This document shows, piece by piece, positions 11,004 to 29,650 of a stretch of DNA of 35,000 nt. The position numbers and the translations under genes were made by a program. How positions within the stretch are numbered: position 1 is the first letter of the stretch; each line of letters begins with the position of its first letter. Origin of the DNA: Neocallimastix lanati (nom. inval.) (Eukaryota > Neocallimastigomycota > Neocallimastigomycetes > Neocallimastigales > Neocallimastigaceae); assembly GCA_016946835.1 (NCBI GenBank), contig JACVTC010000078.1, forward strand, positions 492,501-527,500. The letters run 5' to 3'. The notes under the pieces are model-generated. The model had not been told where the DNA came from. It was given only the letters and a program-made list of their open reading frames with translations, and ran no database searches.

Positions 11004-14000
11004 TAAAATATTATTTTTTTAATTAGATGTTATATTATTATACAATGCTTTACAAAAATAGTTTATTAATATTGATATTGATATTAACAATAAATGTTAA
11101 CTTGACATTTAAGCTGCTTTTTCTTAAACTTTTAAACTTTATACACTTTAAAAAAATTTTTCATAAATAGAAAAAAATAAATTTTTTTAAATTTTCTAAT
11201 TATTGTTTAAAATGAAATATTAATAAAGGTATAAAAAATGTATATATATATATTAATCCATTAAAACATTTTATTTTACTGATCTTAAATTATATAATAA
11301 TTTTTTTATATAATTTTACAAATATTTACATATCGAATATTAAAAAAAATGTATAAGTAGAGTTTTTTTTTTTTTTAATTGAAAACTACATAATTTTTTA
11401 GTATATATTTTTGCTAATACTAATTTAAAAGATTTTTTTTTTAAGAGTTTTAGAAAATTAAAGTTTTTTTTATTATATTTAATTAAATCACATGATATAA
11501 ATTAAAATTAATGAAAAAAAAATTTTTATTTCATGTTACATCTAACATCTGTGATGTGACAGATTTATTATTTATTTATAAAATTTTGTAATAATTTTTA
11601 ATTAATAAAACAAAAATCATTTCTAGATAGATTTTAGTTTTTTTTTTTTGTTTTAATATTTATAAAATCTATATTGATATTTAATTATTAAATTTATATA
11701 TTAAATTTAATAGTTTTTCAAAAATAATACTATATCATTTGATTCATTCAAAATATAATAAATATTTATATCTAATCTTTCTGCCTTATTAGCCACCAAT
11801 TACTCAATAATAATAACTCTATAAAGAAAAAGAGTATGCAATTATTTTTACCTAATAAATATATTAAAATAATATATATTAGAATTTTTAACTTTTTTTT
11901 TATATATATTTAGTGTAAAATATTTCATAAAAATTTTTTTGAAGGCTATTTTTAAACATATATATATATATATTTTAATTCATTTTGTGTAACATTAATT
12001 GACTTTTTTTTTTTATCTTAAAATTTTCATTAACAGTGGTATTTTTTATAAAACTATAAAATGTAATTATGATTAATATGCTTTTTAGTATATTTTACTT
12101 ATTTAATATAAACAATATAATATTTCATAATTTATATTAATGTAAAGTAAAAAATATATATTTTAAATTAATATAGTTTCTATTATATATAAAAAAAATT
12201 AAAAAATATACAAAATAAACAAAATAAATAATTTATTTATAAAAAAACTATTAAAAATAAATGATTTAAATCCAATTATTTGTATATTAGTACAAGTAAT
12301 TAGATTTATTTATAATATCTTTTAAATATTAAAATAATTCTAATAAACAATTTAATATAAAGTACTAACATGTTATAATAACTTGTAATAAAAATAGATA
12401 TAAATTAATAAATAAGAACAATAATTGCTTTTTTTTTTTTTTTTTAATATTATTTCTGTTTTATTTTATTTCTATTAGTAATTATTAAAAATAAAAAATA
12501 TTAATATTGAATAAAATTTTTAGGAAACTTTTTATACTTCAATATTTACATAATTATAATTTATGATATAAATTTATATTTATTTAAAGAATAATAATAA
12601 ATAAATTAACTCTATTAACCTTTTATTATTATTATTAAATATATATCGTAATATAAAATAACGAATATATTTTTTTATTATTTTATTATGACATATGAAC
12701 TTAGATTAGTCTTTTTATCTTATATTATCTTTTTTTTTTTTTTATTTTTTAATTTAAATATATTATATATATTGATAAACATATTAAATCATTATTTCTT
12801 GTTTTAAAATGAAAGAGATACTAAATTGAAAGGTTTGACTTAACTAATTATTTATTTATTATATTAATTTTATAATAAAAAAAAAAAAAACTTTTTATGA
12901 TAAATATTAAAAAGAATATTACTAAAAATTTTTCATTTGTAAGTTTTAAATATTAAATTACCATAACATAAAATATCTTTTGGTATTGTACATTTTTGAT
13001 ACTTTTAATGATAAGGAATTATTTGTTTTTTTAAAAATAATAAACATTTTATATATATATATAATACATATAATTTTTTAATATAAAAATATTTATATAA
13101 ATTAATATTTAAATTTATATTTACATATTTATTTATTATTCATTTAATACATAAATCATAAATTTACTATAATTATTATGTATCAGTGATACTAAATAAT
13201 TATTGATATCTATTATCATATTCTGTATATTCTGTTCTAATTTTAAAATTAATTTATTATAGATGGAATATATTTTAATAAAATATTATTTAAAATTATT
13301 ATTGACTAATAATAATGATCATTATTATTCTGTAAAAAAATTTTTAGAAAAAAATTTTTAAAGAAATGAATGAACAAATAAATAAATATAAATAAATAGA
13401 TAAATAAATATACATATAGATAAATAGATAAATAAATAAATAAAAATTAATACAAATTATATTAGTTATATATAATGATATGAAAAAAAAATAAGAATAA
13501 TAAAATACAAATTTTTTAAATGTTTAAAAATTATTTTTAAAACCTTAATAATTAATTAAAATATTTTTTATTTTATATAGTAGTTTTTTATTTAAATATA
13601 TATTATTTAATATATTCTAAATACAATATATACCAATATAAAATAATACATTTTATTATAATTTTTTTAAATTCAATATATTTATTTATATATTTTTATT
13701 ATTTTATTTTATTTTATTTTATTTTATTTATGTTATTAAAATTTATATTTATATATTTTTTGAGTTTAATTCATTTATCAATTATAATTTATGTGAAATT
13801 TGATAAAAAATATTAAAAAAAAAAAAAAAAAAAAAAAAGGATTAAAAGAAGTTATATTTAATATAAATATATCAATAATAATTCTATTAATGAATTAACA
13901 GAATTTTTTGGAATAATGTATATATATTTATTTATTGGAACAAATGAAAAACATCTTTAATTATGACAATAATATATATAGTCTTATAGTTATTCATCTT

Positions 14001-14602
14001 AGATTTATTACAATATAAATAAAATATTATATATTAAATGATTTTTTCAAATTTTATAAAAATAAAATAAAAATTATATAAACAAAAAAAAAGAAAGAAG
14101 AAAAAAAGATTAAATTTTATTTATTACATATAATGTAAACTAATAATAAATGATATTTCAATTTAAATAAGTATTATTTGTTTAGGGAATAATTTAAATT
14201 ATATTTAATAAAAATATCTATTGGAAAGATTTATTTATAAAAATAATTATATTTTAAATGGAAAATCTATTATTTATTTATTATTCTCAACATTTCAAAT
14301 TAATATTCTCTAAATAAATTAATCATTATACTTATTAATATATATATATAAAGCATAATTTAAATTAATTATTATTTATTTGTTATTTTTTTCCCCTAAA
14401 ATAAATAAAATAAAAATTTATCAGATAAAGAAAAAAAATATTAGATAATTAATACGAAATATTAATGAATCTATTTTGTTAATATTTTTAATATTAAATT
14501 AACATTTTATTTTATTATTATATTATTTTTAAAATTTTAATAATTCTTTATTTCTACAATAACTCTTTCAAATATTTTTATTTACTCTCACGGACAAAAA
14601 AT

Positions 14603-14633
<31 letters not shown>

Positions 14634-15015
14634 TGTTATATTAAAGTAAAACAGGATTTTTCTTTTCTATACAATTAAATTTATAATATTTTGTTATATT
14701 AAATTTTATTATTATTTTTATTTTTTTAAAAAATAATTATTAAATTTATATTATAAATTTAAATAATAGAAGTAATATTTATTTTCATGTATACACAATT
14801 TTACTTTCATGACAATTGATATTAAAACAAGATGAAATTTTTATGAAATTTTTAATTGTATTGATAGAATTTAAAAAATTTTTTATCTTAATTTCAAAGT
14901 CAAGAGCACAAACGATAATATAAAAATATAAAAATTAATTTAAGAAATAATAATAATAAAAAAAGATAGTGATAAATAAATATAAAAAAGATAAAAAATA
15001 GATATTAAATAAAAA
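11004..15015. other. 4 kb A/T desert, no gene supported
   Basis: Both strands were read for exon-like islands bounded by GT/AG and none was convincing. Content is poly(A)/(T), (AT)n, (AAAT)n near 13380-13445 and 14610-14632, and pentanucleotide TTTTA near 13700-13730. The segment just before 15016 must hold the kinase promoter and leader, but no motif can be named. Confidence 0.65.
13308..13329. repeat. Perfect 22-bp palindrome centred on TGATCA
   Basis: The sequence equals its own reverse complement over 22 bp, with eight A/T bases on each side of the central TGATCA. It lies in the A/T desert. It may be chance in such DNA or a small cruciform site. Confidence 0.7.
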
Positions 15016-20633
<5,618 letters not shown>

Positions 20634-20725
20634 AATTAAATATATATATATATTTATATATATAATATAATTAAAATTATATAAAGTAAAATAAAATATT
20701 TTTATATAAGATTATATCAATTCAT

Positions 20726-20760
<35 letters not shown>

Positions 20761-20852
20761 GATAAATTAAAATAGCTGTATAATTCATATATAACATTTA
20801 AATATTTTATTATATTTTATTTAATTTGATTTTATTATTGTTATTATTATTA

Positions 20853-20883
<31 letters not shown>

Positions 20884-22054
20884 ATTCAATTATATAGTAT
20901 TTATTATATAAATAGTTTTTATTTATTTATTATTTATTTATTTTTTATTTGTCAATTATATAGAAATTAGAAAAGAATATTAAAAAGTTTATATATATAT
21001 AAATTTATTATAATTTTTATATAGTATTTATTTTTAAAATAAAACTAAAACTAAGACAAACAAACAAACAAAAACAAAAAACAAAAACAAAAAATATATA
21101 TACATATTTATATAATACAAATTTATATCATTCATTGAAAAACAAATAATATTATATATATTCTTTTTTTTTAAAAATTAATTTATTTAATATCAAAATA
21201 AAACAATAAACTTATGATACCCTATTAATATTTATATTAATATTTTAATAATTCAAATTTAAATATTATGAAATTAGAAATTTTTATTTAATTATTATTT
21301 TTAATAGTAATAATAATAGTAATAATAATAAAAAAAAAAAAAAAATCTATATATATAAAATATATATAAACTAAAATTATGTGATTATGTGTATATTTTT
21401 TTTAATAAGTTTTAATATTTTTATAAATTTATTAACTTTTTATTTCCATAAATAAATTTAAAAAATTAATTTAATTTTTATATCTATATATTTTTTTATC
21501 AATATAGGAAAAAGATGAAGTTAATTTCATCTTATAAAAAATAATTCTTATTATTTATTCCTTTTTTATATTATATATATATTTCATTTTTCATTTTTTA
21601 TATTTATCTTTTTATTTTTTTTATTTTTTTTTTTTTTATTTTTTTATTTTTTTTTTTATTGTTCTTTTATTTTTTTTTTTTTTTTTATTATTACTTTTTT
21701 TTTTTTATTATAAATTATTTTATATATTTGTATATTTATATTTATTCTCTATGCTATATTTATTATTATAAGTAATATTAATTAAAAAGAAAAAAAAAAA
21801 AAAAATCCAAAGTAATTTATATATAACAATTAAATTGAGAATGTATTTTATATAAAGTCTATAATTTACATTATTTACAATTTTTTGTTGTTCACTGTGT
21901 ATACGTATTTATATAAATATAATTTAAAAGTTAATATACATAAGATTTCAGTAGTAAGTATTAAGAAAAAAAAAAATTAATAATAATAATACTAAAGAAA
22001 TTAAAATAAATAAATAATTAATTAATTAAAAAATTAACAGATATAATATATATT
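20634..22054. other. Convergent intergenic region, no gene supported
   Basis: This lies between the 3' ends of the kinase and the next, minus-strand gene. It holds poly(A) near 20731-20759 and 20864-20883, an ACAAA-rich stretch near 21053-21092, and poly(T)/TTTTA filler near 21600-21710. No exon-like sequence was seen. Confidence 0.7.
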
Positions 22055-23649
22055 CTATAAAAGATTTTCTATATTTAAAATTGATGAAGATATATTCTTT
22101 GATTCGATATGGTTTTGATTAAAATCATCTGTATTATTTTTATTACTATTACTATTTTTATTATTATTATTATTATAATTTGAGTTATTAAATATTTCCA
22201 TAGAAAGAGACCATGCCGGTTTGATCTCTTTAGAAGAACTATTTTCATTCATAGTTTCTGTTAAAGTCATGGATTGATTTATATTATTTTCAGTATTTTT
22301 GGTATATTGATTTTGACATAACTCATTATTTGATATATTATTGTTTTTATTAAAGCTATTTATAGTTTTATATGAAGAAATATTTGAATTTGAATTTAGG
22401 TTTTGTTGATTTGTAATATAATTTATATTGGTATAATTGTAATTATTATTCTCATTACTTTTAATTTTAGTATTATTTGATGATGCTAAACAATATACAT
22501 ATTGATCAATAATGAATGCATTATTATTATTATTATTATTATTATTATAATTATTATTATTATTATTAATATTATTATTATTATAATTATTATTACTATT
22601 ATTATTATAATTATTATTATTATTATTAATATTAATATTATTATTATTATTGTTGTTGTTATTGATATTAATACATTTTTCATTTCTATTATTTTTATTT
22701 TGTAGATTAATACTTGATATTAATTCATTTTCTTTAATATTAATTTGTTTATGAAATGGTAAATTAGAATAAGATGATGCTGTAGATAAGGGAGGTGATA
22801 GTATTCTATATTTATTATAATTCTCTAATGAATCTCCTATGGAATGACTATGATTTTGTTCATTATCATTCATTCCATAAGTACTACTACAACTACTACT
22901 ACTATTACTACTACAGCTCAAATTTGGATTAATAATTGATTGCGAAGAATCATGTATCCAATTATCATTTGATGGTACTGATATCGTATTATTCATATTT
23001 TGTTGTATATTCAATTCAGAGAATGAAGGTGAATGATCTGTTGATTCTATTTTAAATGTTTGAGAAGATGATAATGATGATGATAACGATAAATTATATT
23101 GACTATTATTATTGCTATCACATTGATTTGATACATCTTGATTACTTTTCATATTATTATTATCATTATTATAACTATTATTATTACCATTATATTGAAG
23201 TAACGATTGATCATTATTTATTTTTTTCTTTAATTTACTATTTGAATTTGAAGACTCTAATTTTGAATTTTTTGATGTTCCTTTCTTTTTTTTAAATAAA
23301 TTATTTTCATCATTTTCATCAACGTTTGGCATTTCTCCTGACGTTATTAATTCCTGCCAAACTTTTTTAATAAAAGTGCTAGTTATTAAATTTGGATTAT
23401 CACCTGCTTTTAACAATACTTTTTTCCATAAATATCTCATATGGACTGGATTCTTTGTTAATTTTTTCAGTGAACGACATAATCTTTCATGAGATGGTTT
23501 TGACCAATCTGGAAAGTCCTTTAATTGCTATATTATTTTATATATAATAATATATGAAATATAAAAAGTGGAGAATTATATATAGCATATATATAATATG
23601 AATATGAATATTTATATATTTAAAATATTATAAAGAAGTATTTATATTT

Positions 23650-23702
<53 letters not shown>

Positions 23703-23849
23703 AAATATTACCTCCAATACGAGTGCTTATAAAATAGGTTAAATATTATTTTTAGTATTATTAATTAATATTTATTAAAAAAAAAAAAAAAAGTAATAAT
23801 ATTTAATATTTTATAAAAATAAATAAATATTACTAATTTTTAAAAATAT

Positions 23850-23896
<47 letters not shown>

Positions 23897-24298
23897 TTTA
23901 AATTAATTACCACAATCCAGGAATCTATATACACTTGCACGAGAAATTTTCCAAACATCTCGAAAATATGATTCAACAGTTTGACTTTTAGTTTTATATA
24001 ATTTTTGAGATACAATTGTGTGAGCTGCCATAACTGTTTGTCTAAACCTTTCTTGTTTAGCTCTGTAGTCCTCTCTATATAAAGTATATATTGAAAATGA
24101 AATATAATATAAACAAATAATGTTAATATCTGGAATTAAAAATTAAAATAAAAAAAAAATGTTTAACTTGCTATATTTTTTTATAATAATTATTATCATT
24201 TAATTTATTTATTTATTTTTTATTTATTTTATTTACCGGTTATACCATTTCAGTACTGTTAAATCAATTTTTTTTTCTAGAGAATCTAAGTCATTCAT
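22055..24298 (-). CDS. Conserved fungal-type protein with helix-turn-helix-like N-terminus and Asn-rich tail (4 exons)
   Basis: Exons in coding order are 24298-24237, 24074-23911, 23725-23712 (only 14 nt) and 23527-22055. Introns are GT..AG (162, 185 and 184 nt), and the joined frame is 571 codons, giving 570 residues. Residues 1-155 are well ordered, helical and charged: DYRAKQERFRQTVMAAHTIV, VESYFRDVWKISRASVYRFLDCALVLEQL, then SHERLCRSLKKL and STFIKKVWQELITSGEMP. KISRASVYRFL looks like a helix-turn-helix recognition segment, so a DNA-binding regulator is a reasonable inference, but I cannot name the family. From about residue 165 the protein is Asn/Ser-rich with poly-Asn at about 320-370, a composition common in transcription factors from such genomes. 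The ATG is chosen because a TAG stands in frame upstream with no other ATG between. The 14-nt exon restores the frame exactly (DC-A-LVLE-QL), which supports it strongly. Confidence 0.85.
23654..23700 (-). repeat. 47-nt homopolymer in an intron, poly(T) in the sense direction
   Basis: It sits between the 14-nt exon and the last exon, shortly after the donor site. In the gene's sense it is T47, so it could act as a pyrimidine-rich or U-rich signal for splicing. Confidence 0.85.
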
Positions 24299-24450
24299 AT
24301 TATTTATATTACCTAGTTTTAATAAATACAATTTGTTTTTATATACTATAGGATTTATTTTTGAACTAATTAATTAGTTATTTTATAATGTAATTTCAAA
24401 AAGAGTATTATTAAGTCAAAGTCTTTATAAAATTTTAATGTATTTAATTA

Positions 24451-24464
24451 TATTTTAATATTCT

Positions 24465-24517
<53 letters not shown>

Positions 24518-24629
24518 CTATATGATTATTAATAAGACGAATTAATTATTTTATATGTATATTTTTAATATTTTAATATTCAGTCTTTTTACAACTATAT
24601 AATTATTAATAAAACGAATTAATTATTTA
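24451..24629. repeat. Direct duplication whose first copy has an expanded poly(T)
   Basis: Copy 1 (24451-24555) and copy 2 (24568-24629) share TATTTTAATATTC at the left and ACAACTATAT.ATTATTAATAA followed by ACGAATTAATTATTT at the right. Between them copy 1 has a T run of 48 and copy 2 only 5. Confidence 0.8.
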
Positions 24630-25207
24630 AATGTTTTTTTTTTTAATACACCAATTATTATTAGTATATAATGTAATAAATTTTTTTTTAAAAAAAAAAA
24701 AAAAACAATAAAGAAATTAAATGAAATAACTACAAAATTCCTTTATTTTTTATTTTTATTTTATTATTTTATTTATTTTTATTTTTATTTTTATTTAATA
24801 CAATAAATTAAATATTTAATTTTTTATAATTTCTTTTTTCATTATTCCCATATATATATTTTTTGTAATTTAAATTAAAAAAAATATAGGAAAAAAATTC
24901 TCCCATTAAGAATTATATTTTATCAATAATAAATTTTTTTCTTTATTTTTTTTTTTTTTTTTTTTTAAAAAAATAAACATTTTTTATTAAAATATATTTT
25001 TTATTTTGATTTATATTTTAAATTATATTTAAAAAACTAATTCGGTGTTTAAATTTCAAATGTTCAAAAATTATATATTGTAGTGTGTGTTGATTATAAT
25101 GAAATATTAAATTTTTAATTTTACATTTTTATTTCATTTCTTAAATATTATTGGCTTATTGTGAAGAGGACAATTTTATAAATTAAAATTTAAATATATT
25201 TATAATA

Positions 25208-25250
25208 ATATTATGTATATTAAATATTATAAATATAATATACATAATAT
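25208..25250. repeat. Perfect stem-loop, 14-bp arms
   Basis: ATATTATGTATATT (25208-25221) is the exact reverse complement of 25237-25250, with a 15-nt loop. It may fold as a cruciform or RNA hairpin. There is no associated gene. Confidence 0.7.
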
Positions 25251-26435
25251 ATATATATATATATATATTTTTGAAGAAATTTAGTACAAATGTTTAATTT
25301 TTTTTTATATATTAAATTTCATTTCATTATTTATTATTTCCGTTTTTTATTTTTATATATATTAAAATGCATTAAAAAAAAAAAAAAAAATAAAACATAT
25401 TCCTATTATATACATTTTCACCTTATTAGTGAATAAATATTAATTTATCAATTTTTTTAAACAAAACAAAATATTTATGTATATATATATATATATATTA
25501 TATATTTTTTGTCTTTCTATGTGTCAGCTTAAAAGTCTTGCTTAACTTCTTATTTCATTATTATTACTATCATATTTTTTTTTCTTATATTTAAAACTAT
25601 TTACCAAATATCATATTACAAATAATAAATAAATAATAGTTTAGAATAATTGTTTTAATTGAGAAAAGTTAATAAATATTAATAAATACTAAGAAAAATT
25701 AAGAAACATTGAAAAAATATTTATAATAAATAAAAATTTATTTATACACTGAATTAATAATGATAATATAAAATGATGACCATAAAACCGTTTAAATTTG
25801 TTTCTATTTCATTATAAACATAAAATAAATAATTAAATAATTCAATACTAAATATAAACCTAATAAAATATTATTAATATTGTATATATAATAATATTTA
25901 TAAATAATATATATTTTATTTTTATCTTTTTATCTTTTGTATATTATAAATATGTAACCTGGTTCATTATGAATATGTTTATTTTAATTTTTAAAAAATC
26001 AATTTTCTTTTTTTTAAAAAAAAAAAATAAGTATTTAAAATTTTCTATATAGATATATATATAAAAGACTAATATATAAAATTCAATTCAAGAAAAGATT
26101 TCATACATATTATATATAACTTTTTTTAAAAAAATTTAAAATAAATAATAAATAATAAATAATAAATAATTAAATAATTAAATAATTAAATAATTAAATA
26201 ATAATAAATAATAAATAAAAACAATTTTATAATATATTAAGATAAAAGGAGAGTTACATTTCTGAAAATGTGGCGTTTCAAACTTTTAATAAATAAATTT
26301 ATAAATATATAATATTAATAAATAGTATCAAATTAAAAATATAAAAAAAAAAAATTCTTTATTTTTTAAATATTTTTATACTAATATTAAAATTAAAAGT
26401 TTTATATATTTTTAAAATAAATATGTAAATAAAAT

Positions 26436-26515
26436 ATTCTTTAAAAATTAAACATTCTTTAAAAATTAAACGTTCTTTAAAAATAAAATATTCTTTAAAA
26501 ATAAAATATTCTTAA
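26436..26515. repeat. Minisatellite of four units, about 17-18 bp each
   Basis: Units of the form ATTCTTTAAAAATTAAAC / ATTCTTTAAAAATAAAAT follow each other, with small changes between copies. Confidence 0.8.
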
Positions 26516-26529
26516 AATTGAAGTATTTA

Positions 26530-27065
26530 TAGTATCATTCCAATATTTATTAATATTTTTTTTATTTCTTCAAAAGAGTAGTTTGTTATTTATTTTTTAA
26601 TATTGAAAAGAAGTAGTATAAAAATTATTTAAATCTCTAACATAAGTTCTAGTAATGAATACTTAATAATCAAATTTAGGTGCAATATAAATAAAAAGCA
26701 ACATCTGCAAATGTATCTTCATTATATTTTAGAAATAATTATACATGGAATGGGGATTAGAAGAATATTATATTTGGATTTTTGAATATCATTGAATTCT
26801 TTGTTTTTTAACATTTTATAATAATTTGATTTATCAGAAATTTTATCAAACTTTGTTACATCAAGAGGTAGTTGCTTATTTATATTTCTTATAATTTTAG
26901 ATTTAATTGCATTATATTAAGGACATATAGATCCCATTTCTTGTGAAACTTCATTTAATCATTTAATATACGTTTTAAGTTTTATACCCAAAGGAATTGA
27001 ATTTTTTTTATTTCATCTTTAATTTTTTGTTTTGCAATCGATATAAATGGATTAAATTCATTCAT
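26530..27065 (-). pseudogene. MULE-type transposase relic
   Basis: Read on the minus strand from an ATG at 27065, the translation gives MNEFNPFISIAKQKIKDEIK, then, after a frameshift in a poly(A) stretch, IPLGIKLKTYIK, LNEVSQEMGSICP, and further on KYNEDTFADVAFY and RTYVRDLNNFYTTSFSILKN. This is the layout of Mutator-like transposases, in which the MULE domain begins at a D(G/A)TF(Y/F) catalytic aspartate. In the relic the expected DGTFY reads DVAFY, and the frame is broken by at least two stops and two shifts. No FLYWCH or zinc-finger part and no terminal inverted repeats were found next to it. It is a dead fragment. The family call rests on motif recognition. Confidence 0.65.
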
Positions 27066-27402
27066 AATAAAATTTTTTTAAATTAAATATTTAAACAAAT
27101 TTATTGAATTATATATATAGTTTAAAAGCTTTTAAATAAATATTTAAATTTTATATTTTTTTTTCTTTATTATTTTATTATTAATATTTATATTGTCAAT
27201 GAGTGAAGTTCAGTTTATAATTTTATATTATATATTTTATTTATTTAATAATATTTTATTTAATAAAAAAGAATAATTTTCTAAATAATAATTACATGTA
27301 TTTTATATTAATTTTATTTTATAATAAAGCGTAATGTATATAATTTTATTTACTATATTTTAACATTATGTCTTTATTAGATCTATTTTATTTTAATTTT
27401 AT

Positions 27403-27439
<37 letters not shown>

Positions 27440-27505
27440 TATTTTATTTTATTTTTATTTTTTATTTTTTATTTTTTATTTTTTATTTAATTTTTATATT
27501 ATATT
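27066..27505. other. Intergenic filler between two transposon relics
   Basis: Poly(T) (27412-27435), TTTTATT pentamers and (ATTTTTT)n occupy most of it. If the copia relic kept its downstream LTR it would lie here on the minus strand, but no TG..CA pair stands out. Confidence 0.5.
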
Positions 27506-29219
27506 TTAATTATTAAAAATTATATTGATAAATTTCTTAATGTTAATACCGGATGCTGGTTTTGTTATAGGATCTAATATATCATTCGTACTAACATATT
27601 TTAAATTTATATTCTTCTCATTTATTTTTTTTTGAATAAATTTATATCTAGTATCAATATGATTACATCTACCTTTAGCATTTTCATCTTCAGCTATTGC
27701 TATACAGGCTTTATTATCTTCTTATATTTTTATTAAGACATACTTATTAGTTATTTCTTCGAATAAATCTTTTAACCTTATTCCATGTTTTCCACATTCA
27801 GTAAGACTAACAAATTCAGCTTCAGATGTTGATAATGTAACATTTCTTTGAATTTGTGATTTCCAGGAAATTAGACTATTTCCAAGTAAGAATATATATC
27901 CGCTTATAATTCTAGTGGCTTCGTCATTAACATAATTAGCATCTGAAAATCCAATTAATCTATTTTTTCCTTTATAATATATTGATTTATTTATTGTAGA
28001 TTTTAAATATTGTAATATCAGTAGTAATGCTTTATAGTCTATAGTTGTTGGGTGTTCACAATTTCTTGATGCTTAGTTAACTGCAAATGTAATGTCTGAT
28101 CTAGATTTTATTGCACTATATAATAATGAACCTAAAAGTGATTTGTATTTTCCAACATCTACAGATTTTGCATTTTTTCTTTCTTCATTCGAAAATTTTC
28201 TACATGAATATTTTATTATTTTAGTTTTATTCATATTATAATTATTAATACTTTTATTTATATAATCTTCTTGATTTATTTTATAACCATCTTTAGTTTT
28301 ATAAATGTTTATTCCAATAATTTTTTAAACATCAGATTTTTTTTAAAATTGTATATTTACTTTTTAATTTCTTAATTATATTTTTGATTTCATAATCTTC
28401 ACCAGTTATTAAAATGTCATCAACATATAATGTTAATAATCCTATTAATTTATTTTCTTTATTATATTTTCCAAATAAGCATTTATCTGATTTATATTGT
28501 TTAAAACCAATTGACTTTAAATAATTAGCGATTTCTTCATTCCACATACGTCCAGTTTGTTTTAAACCATATAGTGCTTTTATCAATAGCCATACTTTAT
28601 TTTTGTTATAATTTTTATCTCCTTTTGGAATTATAACATATATTGTTTCATTAAGGTCAGCATTTAAATATGCTGCTTTTTTATCTAATTGTTTTAGATT
28701 ACATTTATTTATTGAAGCTACTACGATGGTAATATTAAGCTATCAGATTGTGCTGTAGGTGAATATGTTGAAACAAAATCTTCACCTTCCTTTTGCTGAC
28801 AGCCTTTTACTACTAATCTAGCTTTTTTAGTATTATCGTTTTTTATTACTAAAACCCATCTTGTATCTATAATATTTACATTTTTTGTTATATCATCAAT
28901 ATTGACTACTATCATTACATTTTTGTCATACATATTTTTAATTTCATTTTTTATAGCTATGTTCCATTCTTTTGAATCTTTTGAAATCATAGTTTCTTCA
29001 TATGTACTTGGACATTGTGTCATAATATTGAAAATTTTATGTTTTTTACTAATATTTTTATTTTTGGATAATATTTCTTTTCTTATAATTAATGTTTAGG
29101 TATCTGATTCATCGTCTGAGTTTTTATCATCTTGAATTCTTCTTATTCTATTAATATCATTATTTGAAAAATTGATGTTATTATTGTTTATATTATTGTT
29201 TATATTGTCATTATTATCA

Positions 29220-29220
<1 letters not shown>
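27506..29220 (-). pseudogene. Ty1/copia pol relic: reverse transcriptase and RNase H
   Basis: Read from 29220 down to a stop at 27506-27508. RT N-part: ISKDSKEWNIAIKNEIKNMY, NIIDTRWVLVIKN, KKARLVVKGCQQKEGEDF. RT catalytic part: ALYGLKQTGRMWNEEIANYL and LYVDDILITG (YVDD at 28416-28427). RNase H: YKSLLGSLLYSAIKSRSDIT, then LIGFSDANYVNDEATR and STSEAEFVSLTECGKHG, and the C-terminal HIDTRYKFIQKKI and ILDPITKPASG. At least four in-frame stops or frameshifts (near 28720, 28330, 28075 and 27720) make it non-functional, although motifs are still readable. The 5' half (gag, protease, integrase) is missing here, and the poly-Asn linker ends at about 29525, shortly before the LTR of the plus-strand copia element. 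The missing half may lie beyond that element. Confidence 0.88.
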
Positions 29221-29524
<304 letters not shown>

Positions 29525-29650
29525 GTTAAAGTATTAAATAATATAAATAAATAAACTTAATAATTTAGGTTTATAATTAAATAATAGAAAATATAAATCA
29601 TAAATATTTATGTAAAAAACTAAACTTAAAATGTAAATTAACATTATTTA

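Larger units (their letters stand above)
24299..26529. other. A/T-rich intergenic region with small repeats, no gene supported
   Basis: The region upstream of the minus-strand gene holds poly(T) runs, a duplicated block (24451-24629), a perfect stem-loop (25208-25250), ATAAATA and TTAAATAA runs near 26140-26215, and an 18-bp minisatellite (26436-26515). No protein-like frame was found. The gene's promoter should lie within the first few hundred bases. Confidence 0.65.

Noticed and set aside
11004-15015. Hidden genes in the 4 kb desert
   Set aside because: Both strands were read; no GT/AG-bounded island had gene-like composition or a recognisable motif.
22486-22705. Poly-Ile frames on both strands
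   Set aside because: These are frame shadows of the AAT repeat that encodes poly-Asn in the minus-strand gene.
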